Positions 48,446 to 63,012 are shown, counted from the first letter of the stretch. The stretch: 64,000 bases of DNA from Buddleja alternifolia (GCA_019426215.1 CM033408.1:29181953-29245952), one strand, 5' to 3'. The notes: generated by a model not told the origin, from the letters alone. Made by a program: numbers and translations.

Positions 48446-48714
48446 TAGAAAGGATCGTTTCTATCTTGGAATATAGAACGATTGTTTTTAATCATACTCT
48501 CGATAAATCCTTCTAGAGTATGAATATTATCAGACCAGATTTGAATCTTAGTCTCATGCTCCATTATCTTTCTTAGGCGAAGTGATGTTTCACCTAATAA
48601 TTGAATAGTAGATTCATAATGCTGGATTATGGTTCTACTCCTTTCCATTTTTTCTCTGAAATCAGAGATAACAGTTCTAAGTTGTGGAACTGTATATATA
48701 GGAATTCCAGGCAT
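48445..48714 (-). CDS. Pararetrovirus small coiled-coil frame between capsid and movement protein
   Basis: An intact 89-aa frame, MPGIPIYTVPQLR onward, largely helical and charged. It starts 9 bases after the capsid stop. It ends in TAATG, its TAA overlapping the ATG of the movement frame (48443-48445). I do not recognise a domain. Position and overlap suggest a genuine viral gene translated by reinitiation. Confidence 0.55.
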   Translation of the reverse strand: MPGIPIYTVPQLRTVISDFREKMERSRTIIQHYESTIQLLGETSLRLRKIMEHETKIQIWSDNIHTLEGFIESMIKNNRSIFQDRNDPF

Positions 48715-48723
48715 TATCTGAAA

Positions 48724-50148
48724 TTATTCAGATTCGGTTACAGAATCATCCGAATCTATTTCTTCCTCGTAGACACTCTCATCTGAGGGAATGTTTTCGA
48801 ATTGGTAAACTGGTACCAAATCTCCGAAGAAAACTGCATCCAGTATGTCCTCAGTGGCTTCGAATCGTTTTATTTCGCCATTCTTTTGTGGACAATCTGG
48901 TGAAATGTGGCCACGAGCTCCACATGTCCAGCAGTTACAATCCTTAAAACTTTCATTGGTTCGGGTCTGTGCCTGTTTGAAAGTCCGTTTTGTGGGATTT
49001 TTCCCTTCAGATCTACGAGATCCTTGAGAAGACACCCTAGTTGGTACAGATCTCTGGCCAAATTTGTAAGATCGGGCTTTTGATTTAAACCACCAAGACT
49101 TGCGCCTGAAAGAAAATCGCCTTTTGTTACTGATGTTATCCGAGCGAACAAAGTACTTTCTCTTCTTTCTCTGCTCGTTTGATTCTCCAATTATTGTTGG
49201 AAAATCATTGTTATCACAACAAAGAGGGGTTTTCTTCATTTTTCCTCTTAGTTTTTTCATGTTCTTTTGAACGGCGGCTTGTTGACACCAGTCCTTTAGT
49301 TTGTCTTTTAAAAAAGACATTCGTCTGGCTACTGTATCAACTTGCCCTTCCGAGACCTTGTAAGAATGTATTAACATTTCTCTCCAAGGGCTACAGATTT
49401 TTGCAAAGAACATAGGTGCAGCAATTTCTGCACTAACATTCGCATGAAAGAAATATTTCCGAAACCAATAGATATATTCATCAATGGCGCAAATATTTCT
49501 TAATTCAAGACCATAGAGTGCTTGTGTGTACTCTCTGGTTCTTTCTGCATTATTTTCACCGAAGTATCCATCTCCGATAAAATTTAATTTGGTTATTCTT
49601 TCGAATCTATCTGCAATAGTGCTTTTAGATTTTCCGGCTAAAACCTATTGCTTAGATTCTGCTGGGGTTCGTTCCCAACCCACTTTTACAGAACCTTCTA
49701 AACTTAACTCCATTAATCTAATGAAGTTTTCTTTATCTAGTTCCAGTGTAGTAGCGGCTATTTTCATAGAGGCTACCCATTCATCGATTAATTTCTCGAT
49801 GTTTCTAAAATCTATAATATCCAAATTTAGGATAGTACCATATGGGTTCAAGGATTGTGACATAGTCCTTGCCCAAGGTGTATTTTTTGGTACCATATTT
49901 GGCTTTCTTGCGTGGTTTGCTCTAAACGTTACCCCTTTAAGAGCGGGTTCTGCGTTTGTATGCAAATCTTCACCTTCTCTCATCGGTTCATCCTGTGAAG
50001 GATTATTTGATGCTGAACTTTCTCCTGACGCTGGAAATCCCAGTGCTAATTCATGGGTTTTTATATTAGCTCGGTCCACAACATTTAATTGTGAAAAGGA
50101 CTCAGCTAATTCATGAAGATCAGATGGATCTACTCTTGATATATCCAT
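48724..50148 (-). pseudogene. Pararetrovirus capsid frame with CCHC zinc knuckle
   Basis: One reading frame from MDISRVDPSD (50148) to TAA at 48724-48726, interrupted by an in-frame TAG at 49645-49647. I found no other confirmed break. The N-terminal part is acidic. The middle has the conserved capsid core, then a basic region (KRRFSFRRKSWWF) and the knuckle CWTCGARGHISPDC at about 48888-48929. The acidic tail is EEEIDSDDSVTESE. This order is typical of caulimovirid coat proteins. A single nonsense change over ~475 codons suggests limited age or few mutations. Confidence 0.8.
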
Positions 50149-50149
50149 A

Positions 50150-50521
50150 TTAGTTAACACTTCTAAGAATATCAATGAGTAGTTCCTCATGCGTCTTAGG
50201 CTTAGGTATTTCTTTAGCCTTTCCCTTCTGATGTAGAAGAGGTACTCGTCCAAGTGCATCGCCGATTCTATCCTTTTTTGATTCGGATGTACCGGTAATA
50301 CCTTGTCGTTTTTTCAGATCTATGACTATCGTCCTTAGATCTGTTATAGATCTATTTAGATTTGGATGAATATTGAGGATTTCCTCAACTTTCCGGTTCA
50401 AGTTTTCGATTTTCATAGGTAGATGTTCCAGCCTATATCCGTAATCTTGAACTGTCTTTTGGAGTTCTCTAAGATCTTTAGAAATCTTAGATGTATCCGG
50501 CTCAATCTCCTTCCAATTCAT
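50150..50521 (-). CDS. Pararetrovirus first frame, small coiled-coil protein
   Basis: A 123-aa frame, the first after the leader, starting MNWKEIEPDTSK. It has long heptad-like stretches (LRELQKTVQDYGYRLEHL). The stop TAA (50150-50152) is one base before the ATG of the capsid frame (50146-50148), a spacing suited to termination-reinitiation. Small coiled-coil products in this virus family are often virion-associated; assignment here is by shape and place only. Confidence 0.55.
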   Translation of the reverse strand: MNWKEIEPDTSKISKDLRELQKTVQDYGYRLEHLPMKIENLNRKVEEILNIHPNLNRSITDLRTIVIDLKKRQGITGTSESKKDRIGDALGRVPLLHQKGKAKEIPKPKTHEELLIDILRSVN

Positions 50522-50900
50522 AATTAGAATTAAATAGAAGAGTTACCTTTATTTGCTTTCCCGGGCCATTTGCCTTGGACTTCTGCGAGTTGTAAATCGC
50601 TCGCGACATTTCCTTTGAATTTATCATTCATCGATAACTCCCTTTCATAGTATCTTATCTATGCTGGTAAATCTGCGGCCGGAGTTTTTGTTTGTGCTCT
50701 GGCTATCTGGTGTTTGATTTCATACGAAATCCTTTCGACCTTACGGATTAATTTATCAGTTTCTCTCGCTGTTTTTCCAGAATCTAGAAATACTCTTGGT
50801 TTTCTTCATAGATCGAACTCTTGTTCGGTTCCATTCTTTTTAATTCTCCTCACTTAGGGATAAAATAATTCTTATGTAACTAATTTAAATATCATCAATA

Positions 50901-50920
50901 AAACCTAGGCTCTGATACCA
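50901..50920 (-). promoter_or_regulatory. tRNA-Met primer-binding site of the pararetrovirus
   Basis: On the minus strand this reads TGGTATCAGAGCCTAGGTTT, complementary to the 3' end of initiator tRNA-Met. It marks nucleotide 1 of caulimovirid genomes. The leader follows to the first frame at 50521. Confidence 0.9.
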
Positions 50921-51235
50921 TTTTTAAAGCAGGATCCTTTGATATGGAAAATTTTGAAAAAACAAACTGATTTGGACTAAAACTGTTAAACCTAAAAGTT
51001 ATGGGGTTAAAGTTACAAAGATCAATAGTTAAAGGAACCAATAATCAATTTCTCAAAAGCAAATGACACTTGTCAATATCTTAGGGATAGTTGGGTGGCA
51101 CTAAGCTTGGTGTCATCGAACAGACCGAGCTTTTATTCTATATGCTCGGTGAGGATTCGGTGCACCCGGTATTTCTATGGGCCAATGGCCCGTCATATAA
51201 ATTTTTCTTTTTTCTTTTTTTGTTTTTGATAAGCG

Positions 51236-52090
51236 ATGTAACGATCATGAAAGTTTAGGCGAGTCTGTAACCTCAATCCCAAATCCCAATTGAGCATGGT
51301 CATGAGGGTTTTCGGTTTAAACTCATGATTGTTACTCACCGAGGAATGCCTTGATTAAGACGTAATTGCCGACGATTGAGCGTGTTTTGGTCGAATTAAA
51401 TTGTAGATGTTGCTTATTAGGCGAATCCATGACCTCAACCCGAATTGAGGTCCATAAGAGTTTCTGGTTTGAACTCATTCATTGTTACTGATTTACTGGC
51501 GATAAATGTTCATATTGAGTCATAGCTATTGTCTATTGAGTGAGTGAGGTCCATAAGAGTTTCTGGTTCGAACTCATTCATTGTTACTGATTTGCTGGCG
51601 ATGAATGTTCATATTGAGTCATAGCTATTGTCTATTGAGTGAGTGAGTTTCTACCAGATTTAAGACATGGCTACTATTTATTAGGTGCATCCATGACCTC
51701 AACCTGAATTGGGGTGACCATGAGAGTTTCCGGTACAAACTTTTCTTAGTTACTTATCAAGAAATGTCTGGATTAAATTAATAGCTATCGGCAACTGAGC
51801 GAGTCTCTGTCCAATTAAATTTCATTTAAAGATTCAATAAAACTTGACTTAATAGAAAAGGATGGTTTTCCTATTCCATGCCAAGGTGGCATTATGCAAG
51901 TAGACGAAGACACTAACATTTTCTTTATGGATAGTAAATAGCTTCCGTAGCTACGGCCTCGTAAGTGAATTCGTGACATCGACCAAAACTGAGCGTGACC
52001 ATGAAAGTTTCCGGTTCGAACTCATTCATCGTTATTTGCTGAGAAATGTTTAAATTGAATCATAATTTTTGTTAGTTAAAACTCATTTTA
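51236..52090. repeat. Array of diverged ~100-160-bp repeats
   Basis: About five units share the order: ATCCATGACCTCAACC-like, CATGAGAGTTTCCGGTTCGA-like, then GAACTCATTCATTGTTACT-like. They start near 51256, 51420, 51546, 51680 and 51965. Two adjacent ones (51447-51545 and 51546-51644) are a near-perfect 99-bp tandem copy. Confidence 0.75.
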
Positions 52091-52684
52091 TACTCGTATA
52101 ATACGCATACATATGTATAATTGAAAAATATTTTCGTTTCCCGTATGCATTTTGAACATAATGAATAATGCTCATACTTTTGAGTTAATCCGTTTAATAC
52201 ACGTACTTTACGTATCACGTATTAAACTTGACGAATAATACTCTAATTTTGGCAAAAAGAATATTTTTAATTTAAAACTTGAAAATTATAATTAATTTTT
52301 ATAATTATTAATTGAGTGTTACACAATTAAAAACCTTAGAACGGCGATAATATATCAAAATATTAATTATTGTCAACTAGAGACTTATATAAACTTTTAT
52401 TTTTATTAAATAAAATCGACTACAAGCAATATATTACTCAAATTTATACGAAAATAAATCGTATTTTTACTCCCAAATTATTTATTTATTATCCGTATTA
52501 TATTCATACGTCTACGAACTCGTTTATTTCCTTTTCCCGTATTTTTTAATCGATTTTTTCGCCGTAATTTTCAAGAAAATTCCGTAATATGCTCATACGT
52601 ATTAAATGACGAATTTTTCCTGTCCCCGTATTTAACTGACTAGGATCATAACTACTACTCATTGACTCAACCAAACATATATTT
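52091..52684. other. AT-rich stretch with CGTATTA words
   Basis: Repeated short words such as CCGTATTT and CATACGTATTAA occur, but no bounded repeat or gene. Confidence 0.4.
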
Positions 52685-54880
52685 AGGGAAAATTGCATTG
52701 ACCTCTCGAACTATAGGTATTTGACAGTCATACCCTCTCACCTTTGATATATTGATAAGGACCTCCCTCCTTCAACATTTCCTAAACTTTACATGTTAAA
52801 AACTATTATACTTTTCACATTTTAGCCAAAAAAGTTTAATTGAATGAAAAATTGTCAAAATGTCAAATTACTTTGTAACAAAATATCTAAAATGAATTTC
52901 TTTCTAGAAATATCTCTAAAAACCCTAAACCTTCAATTATATATTTAAAAAGTACTTTCTTAATTTCGTGAATAGTTTATCATTGACAAATATTTTCTGT
53001 TTTTGTGCTATTTTTATTTGTTACATCATTTTTTATTTATATCACAATATTTAATCAATTTGTCAAGTACTTTTTTTATTTTGTATTTAGTATAATTTCA
53101 TATTTGGAATTGAGGGTTTATGGTGATATTTGGGTTTTTCTTTTCATTCAATTTATTAATATTAATATTAATATATATATATATATATATAAAATATAGG
53201 TTTGCTACCTGTTGAGTTACAATTTTTCACTAATTTGTGGTTTATTTATACAATAGTCATAAGTTTAGTTTTCATTGTACATTTTTTAAATTTCAACTTA
53301 AAAATAAAAGTATCCTATTTTTTTATTATTATTAAGGGAAAATTATATTTTATACCCCTGTGAAATACGAAACCTGCACACATCCCCCCTGTATTAAAAA
53401 AATAGCCTGATATGCCCCTGTGATTTTTAAAATCCTGCACGAAAACCCCTCGCCGTTAGAAACTAACGGAGAGTGTTGTACACTCGTTGGGACTGAGAGT
53501 AGCTTAGTTTTTTGTGTTAAATATACTTGTAAAATGACTCTTTTATCCCTCCAATTTTAATTAAAAATGAATAAATAATGGTATTTGGGTAGGATATGAT
53601 GTATATGGGTAGGATAATATGGGTTTGGGTAATCCAAACCCAAAATCCTTACATTTTTCTTTTTTAAAATTTTTTTCTTTTCTTTTCTTTTCTTTTTCCT
53701 TTATTTTTTCCCCTTCCCCAGTTAATCAGCCACCTCCCCACCTCCGGCGTACCACCAACACACATCACCAACGCCGTACAAACACCTCTAACACCGCCTC
53801 CGTCCACCACCATCGTCATACCACAAACACAAATCACCGCCGCCGTACAAAACCTCGTCCACCGCCATCATTCTCAGATCTGCCAGCCCTACTCCCTTCT
53901 GCTCGACCACCAACAACAATCTAAGTTCTGGCGTCTTCCCTTACTCCCTTCCACACACATCGCCTGCTCCTCTGTTTTGCTACTCGGATTTGCAGGTTGA
54001 GGTGATGATGTGATTTCAGGCAGAGGTGGTATTGCAGGCGAAGGTGGGGATTTCAGCTGCGATTTTTTTAGGCGCGGTGGTGGGGCTTGGGCTTGTATTG
54101 AAATTTGTAGGCGGATGTCGCGACTTCGATTTCAGGCAGAGGTTGGTGGTGGTTGCTGGAAAAGATGGTGGTGTTGCCTGTGTGTTTACTGTATATGTAT
54201 ATATATACATATATATATACTGATATATATATATATAATTAATATATTTTCTATTTAAATTATAAAAGTATATATTTATATAGATTTGAATTTCAAATTT
54301 ATTTATAATTTTGTATGCTCTAATTTTGTTTTTTATTTTTTTGATTTTGTTTTTGAATTTTTTTCGATTTAAAAAATATATAATTATATGATTTTCTATT
54401 TTTCTTGATTTTCAGAAATTTTTTAACACAAGGGACTAACGGAAGACTAACGGCATTAGTAAAAACTAACGGAAGGGGAGAGTGTGCAATCTAAATATTA
54501 ACACAACGACATATCAGGTTATTTTTTTAACACATGGGGGGATGTGTGCAGGTTTCGTATTTCACAAGGGTATATTATGCAATTATCCCTATTATGAATT
54601 TATGGTTTATGAGTCTTAGAAATATATCTCTATTTTTTATTTTACTTTTGGATGATTATGTTTTGTATTTAATTACAATGTCATTTAATGAAAATTTGTA
54701 AAAAAAAAATTCAAAAAATTATTAACTTTAATTCAACAGTTTTAGCTCTAATAATAAAGAACATTTTAGTCTTTAATTAATAAAAAATTGAAGGAAGGGA
54801 GGTTCATGCTAATATTTCAAAAGTGAGAGATGTGGATGCCAATTGTCAATAGTTCAGGGGAGGTTAGTACAATTATCCCT
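52685..54880. mobile_element. Long-TIR MITE (outer), hosting a second MITE
   Basis: The left arm AGGGAAAATTGCATTGACCT pairs with the right end AGTACAATTATCCCT, and the arms match for ~110 bp (AACTATxxxxATTTGACAxTCATA-type alignments). The inner element at 53335-54590 splits it. No clean flanking duplication is seen because both sides are (TA)-rich. Confidence 0.65.
53335..54590. mobile_element. Long-TIR MITE (inner)
   Basis: The arms are very similar for about 100 bp: left CTGTGAAATACGAAACCTGC, right GCAGGTTTCGTATTTCACA, ending AGGGAAAATTA and AATTATCCCT. The centre contains a C-rich then G-rich segment (53700-54200) and AT tracts. Short proline-, histidine- or glycine-rich frames there look like chance translation. 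Confidence 0.75.
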
Positions 54881-54972
54881 ATATATGTATATACATATCT
54901 GCGCATAAAATAAGATGTCCGATTCGATTACTGGTCCGACTTAAAAACACTATTGGCAACGAGATATATCCT

Positions 54973-54980
54973 GAACCTTC
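54973..54980. promoter_or_regulatory. Heat-shock-element core GAACCTTC (upstream copy)
   Basis: Fits GAAnnTTC and arose with the 175-bp duplication. It is about 380 bp before the HSP70 start codon. Function is inferred from the motif only. Confidence 0.4.
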
Positions 54981-55153
54981 CTGTCAATATTTCAAAAGTG
55001 AAGGGTGTGGATGCCAATTGTTAATAGCTCGGGGAGTTTGATGCAATTATCCTTATATATATATATATATAGATAGATAGATAGATAGATATATGTATAT
55101 ATATATGCGCGTAAAATAAACTTAAAAACACTATTGGCAACGAGATATATCCG

Positions 55154-55161
55154 GAACCTTC
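55154..55161. promoter_or_regulatory. Heat-shock-element core GAACCTTC (proximal copy)
   Basis: In context CCGGAACCTTCGGAAGCC, with a further GAA one base off the ideal spacing. It lies about 200 bp upstream of the HSP70 start codon. Confidence 0.45.
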
Positions 55162-55358
55162 GGAAGCCTGAACCCGAACACCGCCACATTGTGATCTCAT
55201 TCTCACTTCATTTCTTCACTCAAGTCACCAGAAAACTCCATTTCCTTCTATTCACCTCTTCTCCTCTCTCTCAAGCTCCTCTTCTTAAACCGTAAACCCT
55301 AGCACCTCAGAAAACAATCGAAAAAATTCTCAAAATCAGTTCCCTATACATCTAATCA

Positions 55359-58768
<3,410 letters not shown>

Positions 58769-58970
58769 ATATTGGGGGATAAGTAGTAAGTAGCTTTTAG
58801 TAGTTTGAGCTAATCTGACGGTTTTGTATTTTACCTCCGAGCAGTGGCTTTGTCCTATTTACTGTTGTGCTTGCGAGTCTTGATGCTATTTTTTTTCTTT
58901 TTGTAACCAAGAGGGATTGGTGGCAATTAGCTGCCACAATGTGAAGTATTTACTTAGCAAATATAGAAAA

Positions 58971-59160
58971 AGGAAAAATTACACACAAATCCCCCAACTT
59001 ATTGTGTAATTACAAAAACCTCCCCTCACTTATTAGAAACCAAACACCCCTCAGATGATAAGAATTTTTTATGATTACGCCCTTTATGTTTAAAAGTTCA
59101 TATAATTATACCCCTTGTAAATCTTACATTTTTTGAGGGGGTGTGTTGGTAATTTTAAAT
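58971..59160. mobile_element. Decayed copy of the ATAATTACACTC MITE family (copy 3)
   Basis: The order of phrases follows copies 1 and 2 (TAATTACAAAAACCTCCCCTCACTTATTAG, CACCCCTCAGAT, ACCCCTTGTAAATCTTACA, GAGGGGGTGTG), but both outer ends have lost the family terminus. It lies just after the HSP70 gene, in or near its 3' flank. Confidence 0.6.
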
Positions 59161-61200
59161 AAATATAAGACAATGAAAGTTCGAGAAATTCTCACCGGAC
59201 CAAATTAAATAGCGAGTAAATTACACTTGTCATTTTTGTCTTAGTAGAGGGTATTTCGGTTCCCTTGTCCATTACTTATAACACTTGCCATCGGATAATT
59301 AGGATGTTTAAATCTGATTCAGACAAAAATTCCCAACATAGAAAATGCATCATATAAAGTGTTTCGTACTTGCATATGAAGTTACTACTAACAAAGGATC
59401 TAACGAATTAATCCTCGGTATAAATAAATTCAACCTATTCAAATTAGAAAAAAATAACAAATAAAAGATGAACGTAGAGGTGATATATAGCATCAATTAA
59501 TCTCTAAATACGAAAATAAATAATCTAGGTAAATATGACACACTTGCATATTTAGGTTTAATAATAATAATAAAAAAGAGTTGCCCAAAGAGATTTAAAA
59601 AAGAAAAAAAATATGAATTAGAAAAGAAGAAAAAAAACTACAGCCCCGATTTGATGTGATGTTTTTTTTTAATTCTCATTTTTCTTAGAAAAAGTAAGAT
59701 ATTTTATTTTAAGGGAGTATATATATGATGGTGAAAATGCGCTTTAGATGAAACCAAAAAAATGAGCACTTGGATGAATTTTCTTTTGTAAGAAAAAATA
59801 TTTTTAAATGAGAAATGATATGGATGAATATTGATTTTGTAAGAAATTCCAGATATATCTAAGTTAAAATATACATGACTTGGAATCTTTAAGAAAAAAA
59901 ACTTATACATAACATGCATATTTAAAAAACAATATTATCAGATTTCAAGTAAATTTTTAGTGGGGCTTTGACAAAATCAAATAACTCTCCTAGTGTGAAG
60001 ATTACCTAAGTGAGTTTATATATAGGTGGCGTCACATTTCAACCAAACCTTTTTATTACCTCTACTCCTGCTACCCCACAACCAAAATAAAGCTTATATA
60101 ATGCAAATTATTCCATTTTCAAAAGTTCCCTTTGTTGCCTATTCTCAAGAAAATTGGCAAATCTTTGATGGAGCCTTTACCATAACACCTCCCAATCAGA
60201 CCGTATTTAATAGACCGACACCACTGATCCAAATGTAGCGTAGAATCCCCGTAAATTTGGGATGCATTCGAGGTTAATTGTAAATAGGTTTTCCTATTAA
60301 GGTTAGGTTTTTGGATTTGAGCAAGGAAATGCCAGTTGGAATGTGGATTTTAATCCAGAATTGTATTGTATTTTATGTCCCATATGATATGATTAATTTA
60401 GTTTTAATATGTACTCGATTTTGAAATAATATCAATAAATGAAAAAAATTACAACGCTTAGTTTTTTTTCCTAAGTAGGGTTGGTTCCTCATTTTACTTT
60501 TTGTTAAAATAATTAACGGAATAGTCAATTAAAAAAATTGCAATTTCCTTCTTAAACCACGTGTTTTGTGTTAGATATCTTGTAAATAAATTTTTTGCGT
60601 CACCTATCTCCTTGAACAGTACAATAATATGCTTTCATAATTGTGAATTGAAACCTATATTATTAACCATTAACTTAAAAAAATCCATCACACCCCCCCC
60701 CCCCCCAAAAAAAAAAAAGACTTTTTCTTTTTATTGTCCTCAAAATTCTTGATCCAAGGATAATATGACGGATTAATATTTAAATCTTTAGTTGGTATTG
60801 GAATTTTTCCTTTTTCACATATCTCATGTACATAACTTCATTAAGATAAAATATTATCAAATAAAAACGATATTACTTTCGCATCTTCTTAAATAATGAT
60901 GTGAACTTGTGAGGGAATTTAAATGGTATAGTTGCTAAATGTCTAGTGAGAACAAGAATTATATGAGTTGTACTTGTAACTTTTCAAAAATATCTATCTA
61001 TTTATATATATACATACGAGTTTTTACATATAAGTTGTCATAATAGCATGTTGAAAACTCTAGAATAATAAATGGGGTTCTCTTTTTATCAACTTGTGCC
61101 AAATGATATACAAGAGTTATATATAAATTATCATTATTGACGAATTATAGTACCTGTAATAAGAATGTCCAGATCCGTCAATCTACTTATCATCAATGAC
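59161..61200. other. AT-rich intergenic stretch
   Basis: No gene is recognised. There is a short C-run/A-run junction at about 60692-60718. Confidence 0.5.
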
Positions 61201-61205
61201 GAAGC

Positions 61206-61841
61206 TGTTGGAAATTAAGCTTTAAAATTTCTTGTTTTTCTTAATTTCCATCTTATTAATTTTATAGAAGTTTATGGCCTCATTTGATAATATTTTGTGA
61301 CTCTTTATATGCATAGGGTTGTTACATTTTATATCTTTATGACCCACTTTCTTTGTGTTTATGACCATTTTATTATAACTTTATTACACAATTTATTTGG
61401 GTCATTATTTCATTGTAACAATCTAGTTATTCATCACTATATAAGAGGCCTACACTTATACTTTTATATAGAGTTAATATAGAGTTTTGTGAGATGATTT
61501 ATTTACTCCCTACAAGAGTGTTTTGGCAACGTGACTAAAGGATTGGTTCCTCGTCTCCTTGTGGTCGTGCACATAGGATGAGACACCGCTGTGATAAGTT
61601 TTATCTTGGAGTCGTGATCAGCCGTCAGAACCTGCACGTAGGGAGGCAATCATGGCTTTAGGACAGCGTCATGTGGCGTGACTCTCCATCGGTGCAGTAT
61701 CTTGTTTTATGTTTTTATGTTGTTTAATATGTATTATTCCAAAGATTTATAGTATTATATCATGATGTACGAATAACATACTTTATGAGATTATTTAAGT
61801 AATTTATATTTATGTAAACACAAATCACAAAATTCACAACA
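61206..61841. mobile_element. Solo LTR, copia-like
   Basis: 636 bp beginning TGTTGGAAATTAAGC and ending TTCACAACA. It is flanked by exact 5-bp target duplications GAAGC (61201-61205 and 61842-61846). No internal region or second LTR is nearby, so it is the product of LTR-LTR recombination. Strand is not determined. Confidence 0.82.
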
Positions 61842-62260
61842 GAAGCTCTCTCTATACCATCCCGTGCCAATTGACAATGCATTGTGCTATATAGATACAT
61901 TGTCTCTAATTGTCATTAGGTTATAATTTTGCTAATCACACTAAATTGTTATTGTACACATATTATTAATCGCCCGTAAAAGCTTACTTTTACGAAATTT
62001 TTGTACCACTAATTGTGGAAGCAAGGCAAATATACAAAAATTCTTGTGGCTTCATTCGTTATTGTAACGTTGATATTATCCCCTGTCATTTTGCAGTACA
62101 TTATATCTTATCAAAATCAGCCAAGACTTGTAAACTAGGGGACATCAAATGTAAACGCGAGCAATTGAAATTGACCCCATATTCAAATAGCAAACCATCA
62201 ATTCCGATCTCAAGATTTAAACTCTGTGAAATGAGAGATTAAGTGCTCAATACCATCTCC

Positions 62261-62674
62261 TAGGGCTGTTTCAGTTCGATTTGGTCTCAAACCGAACTGA
62301 AAATTCAATTAACCAACAATTTAATTTTCCGAAAACACGAACTGAGAAAATTCGGTTCTGTTCGGGCCAAATCGAAATTTTTTTTTTTAAAAAAAGAAAA
62401 AATCAACTTCGGTTGCATTATTTCGAAAAAAACCCACCTTATAAAAGAAATTCACTCTCTTTCTTTTCCAATAAATTGTCATTAGGAACACATTTTTTAT
62501 AGTTTTTGGTTTATATTATACAAAATAAAAATAAAAAAAATTGATTTTCAGTCAACCTCACCAGTCACCTCACCTCACCTCAAAGCCGAAACCTAATTGA
62601 AAACCGAATTTTTGTAAGGAAAAAAAAAAGAAAACCAAACCGAAAAAGAATTTTCGGTTTTTATGTACATCCTA
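62261..62674. mobile_element. hAT-type MITE with CGGTTTT/AAAACCG arms
   Basis: Left end TAGGGCTGTTTCAGTTCG and right end TTTTTATGTACATCCTA are inverted, with flanks CCATCTCC (62253-62260) and CCACCTCC (62675-62682), 7 of 8 identical. The arms carry AACCGAA/TTCGGTT words. No coding frame. Confidence 0.7.
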
Positions 62675-62682
62675 CCACCTCC

Positions 62683-63012
62683 TGCTCTCAACATCATAAA
62701 TCCTAAAAAAAAAAAGTGCTCCCTTTCATCCTCTAGGTAACACGAGTTTAAAATTGTACGAGGTCAATCATGGGATGGTTCGAGGTCCAATAATTAATGT
62801 GAGTAAAGATTAAGGTGCTTCGACATGGGCTAATTTGTCGAGAAAGGTTCGTAAAAATTCAAAGAAGTTTTGAAAGCTGAAAATACTCATCATAATCATC
62901 AACTTTTGTGACAATAACAAGTACTTAAACCAAACCCTACATACAACATAGCCATTTTAATAAAACTAAAAACTCTTAACTATATTAGTTTGCTCTATCA
63001 ATTCTGGTACGC
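62683..63012. other. Downstream flank of the CYSTM gene
   Basis: Presumed 3' untranslated region of the minus-strand gene. No other feature is seen. Confidence 0.5.

Larger units (their letters stand above)
43340..50925 (-). mobile_element. Endogenous pararetrovirus (Caulimoviridae), near full length, decayed
   Basis: A ~7.6-kb provirus-like insertion, close to a complete caulimovirid genome. On the minus strand it shows a tRNA-Met primer site, a ~400-nt leader, capsid with CCHC knuckle, movement protein, DSG protease, YIDD reverse transcriptase, RNase H and a possible transactivator frame. A poly(A) signal (AATAAA, 43373-43378) lies near the other end. Capsid before movement protein and a separate pol and downstream frame match cavemovirus/solendovirus order rather than badnavirus or florendovirus order. 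There are no LTRs and no integrase, as expected for DNA of this family captured by host repair. Several in-frame stops and at least one frameshift mean it cannot encode functional virus as it stands. Confidence 0.9.
54812..55162. repeat. ~175-bp tandem duplication upstream of the HSP70 gene
   Basis: Unit 1 (54812-54986) and unit 2 (54987-55162) both run from ATATTTCAAAAGTGA through the MITE end (CAATTATCC), a TA tract and ACACTATTGGCAACGAGATA to GAACCTTC. So the end of the outer MITE plus adjacent unique DNA was copied together. Confidence 0.85.

Noticed and set aside
53619..53924. Pro/His/Thr-rich frame of about 100 codons
   Set aside because: It is inside a long-TIR MITE and of low complexity, with no homology I recognise.
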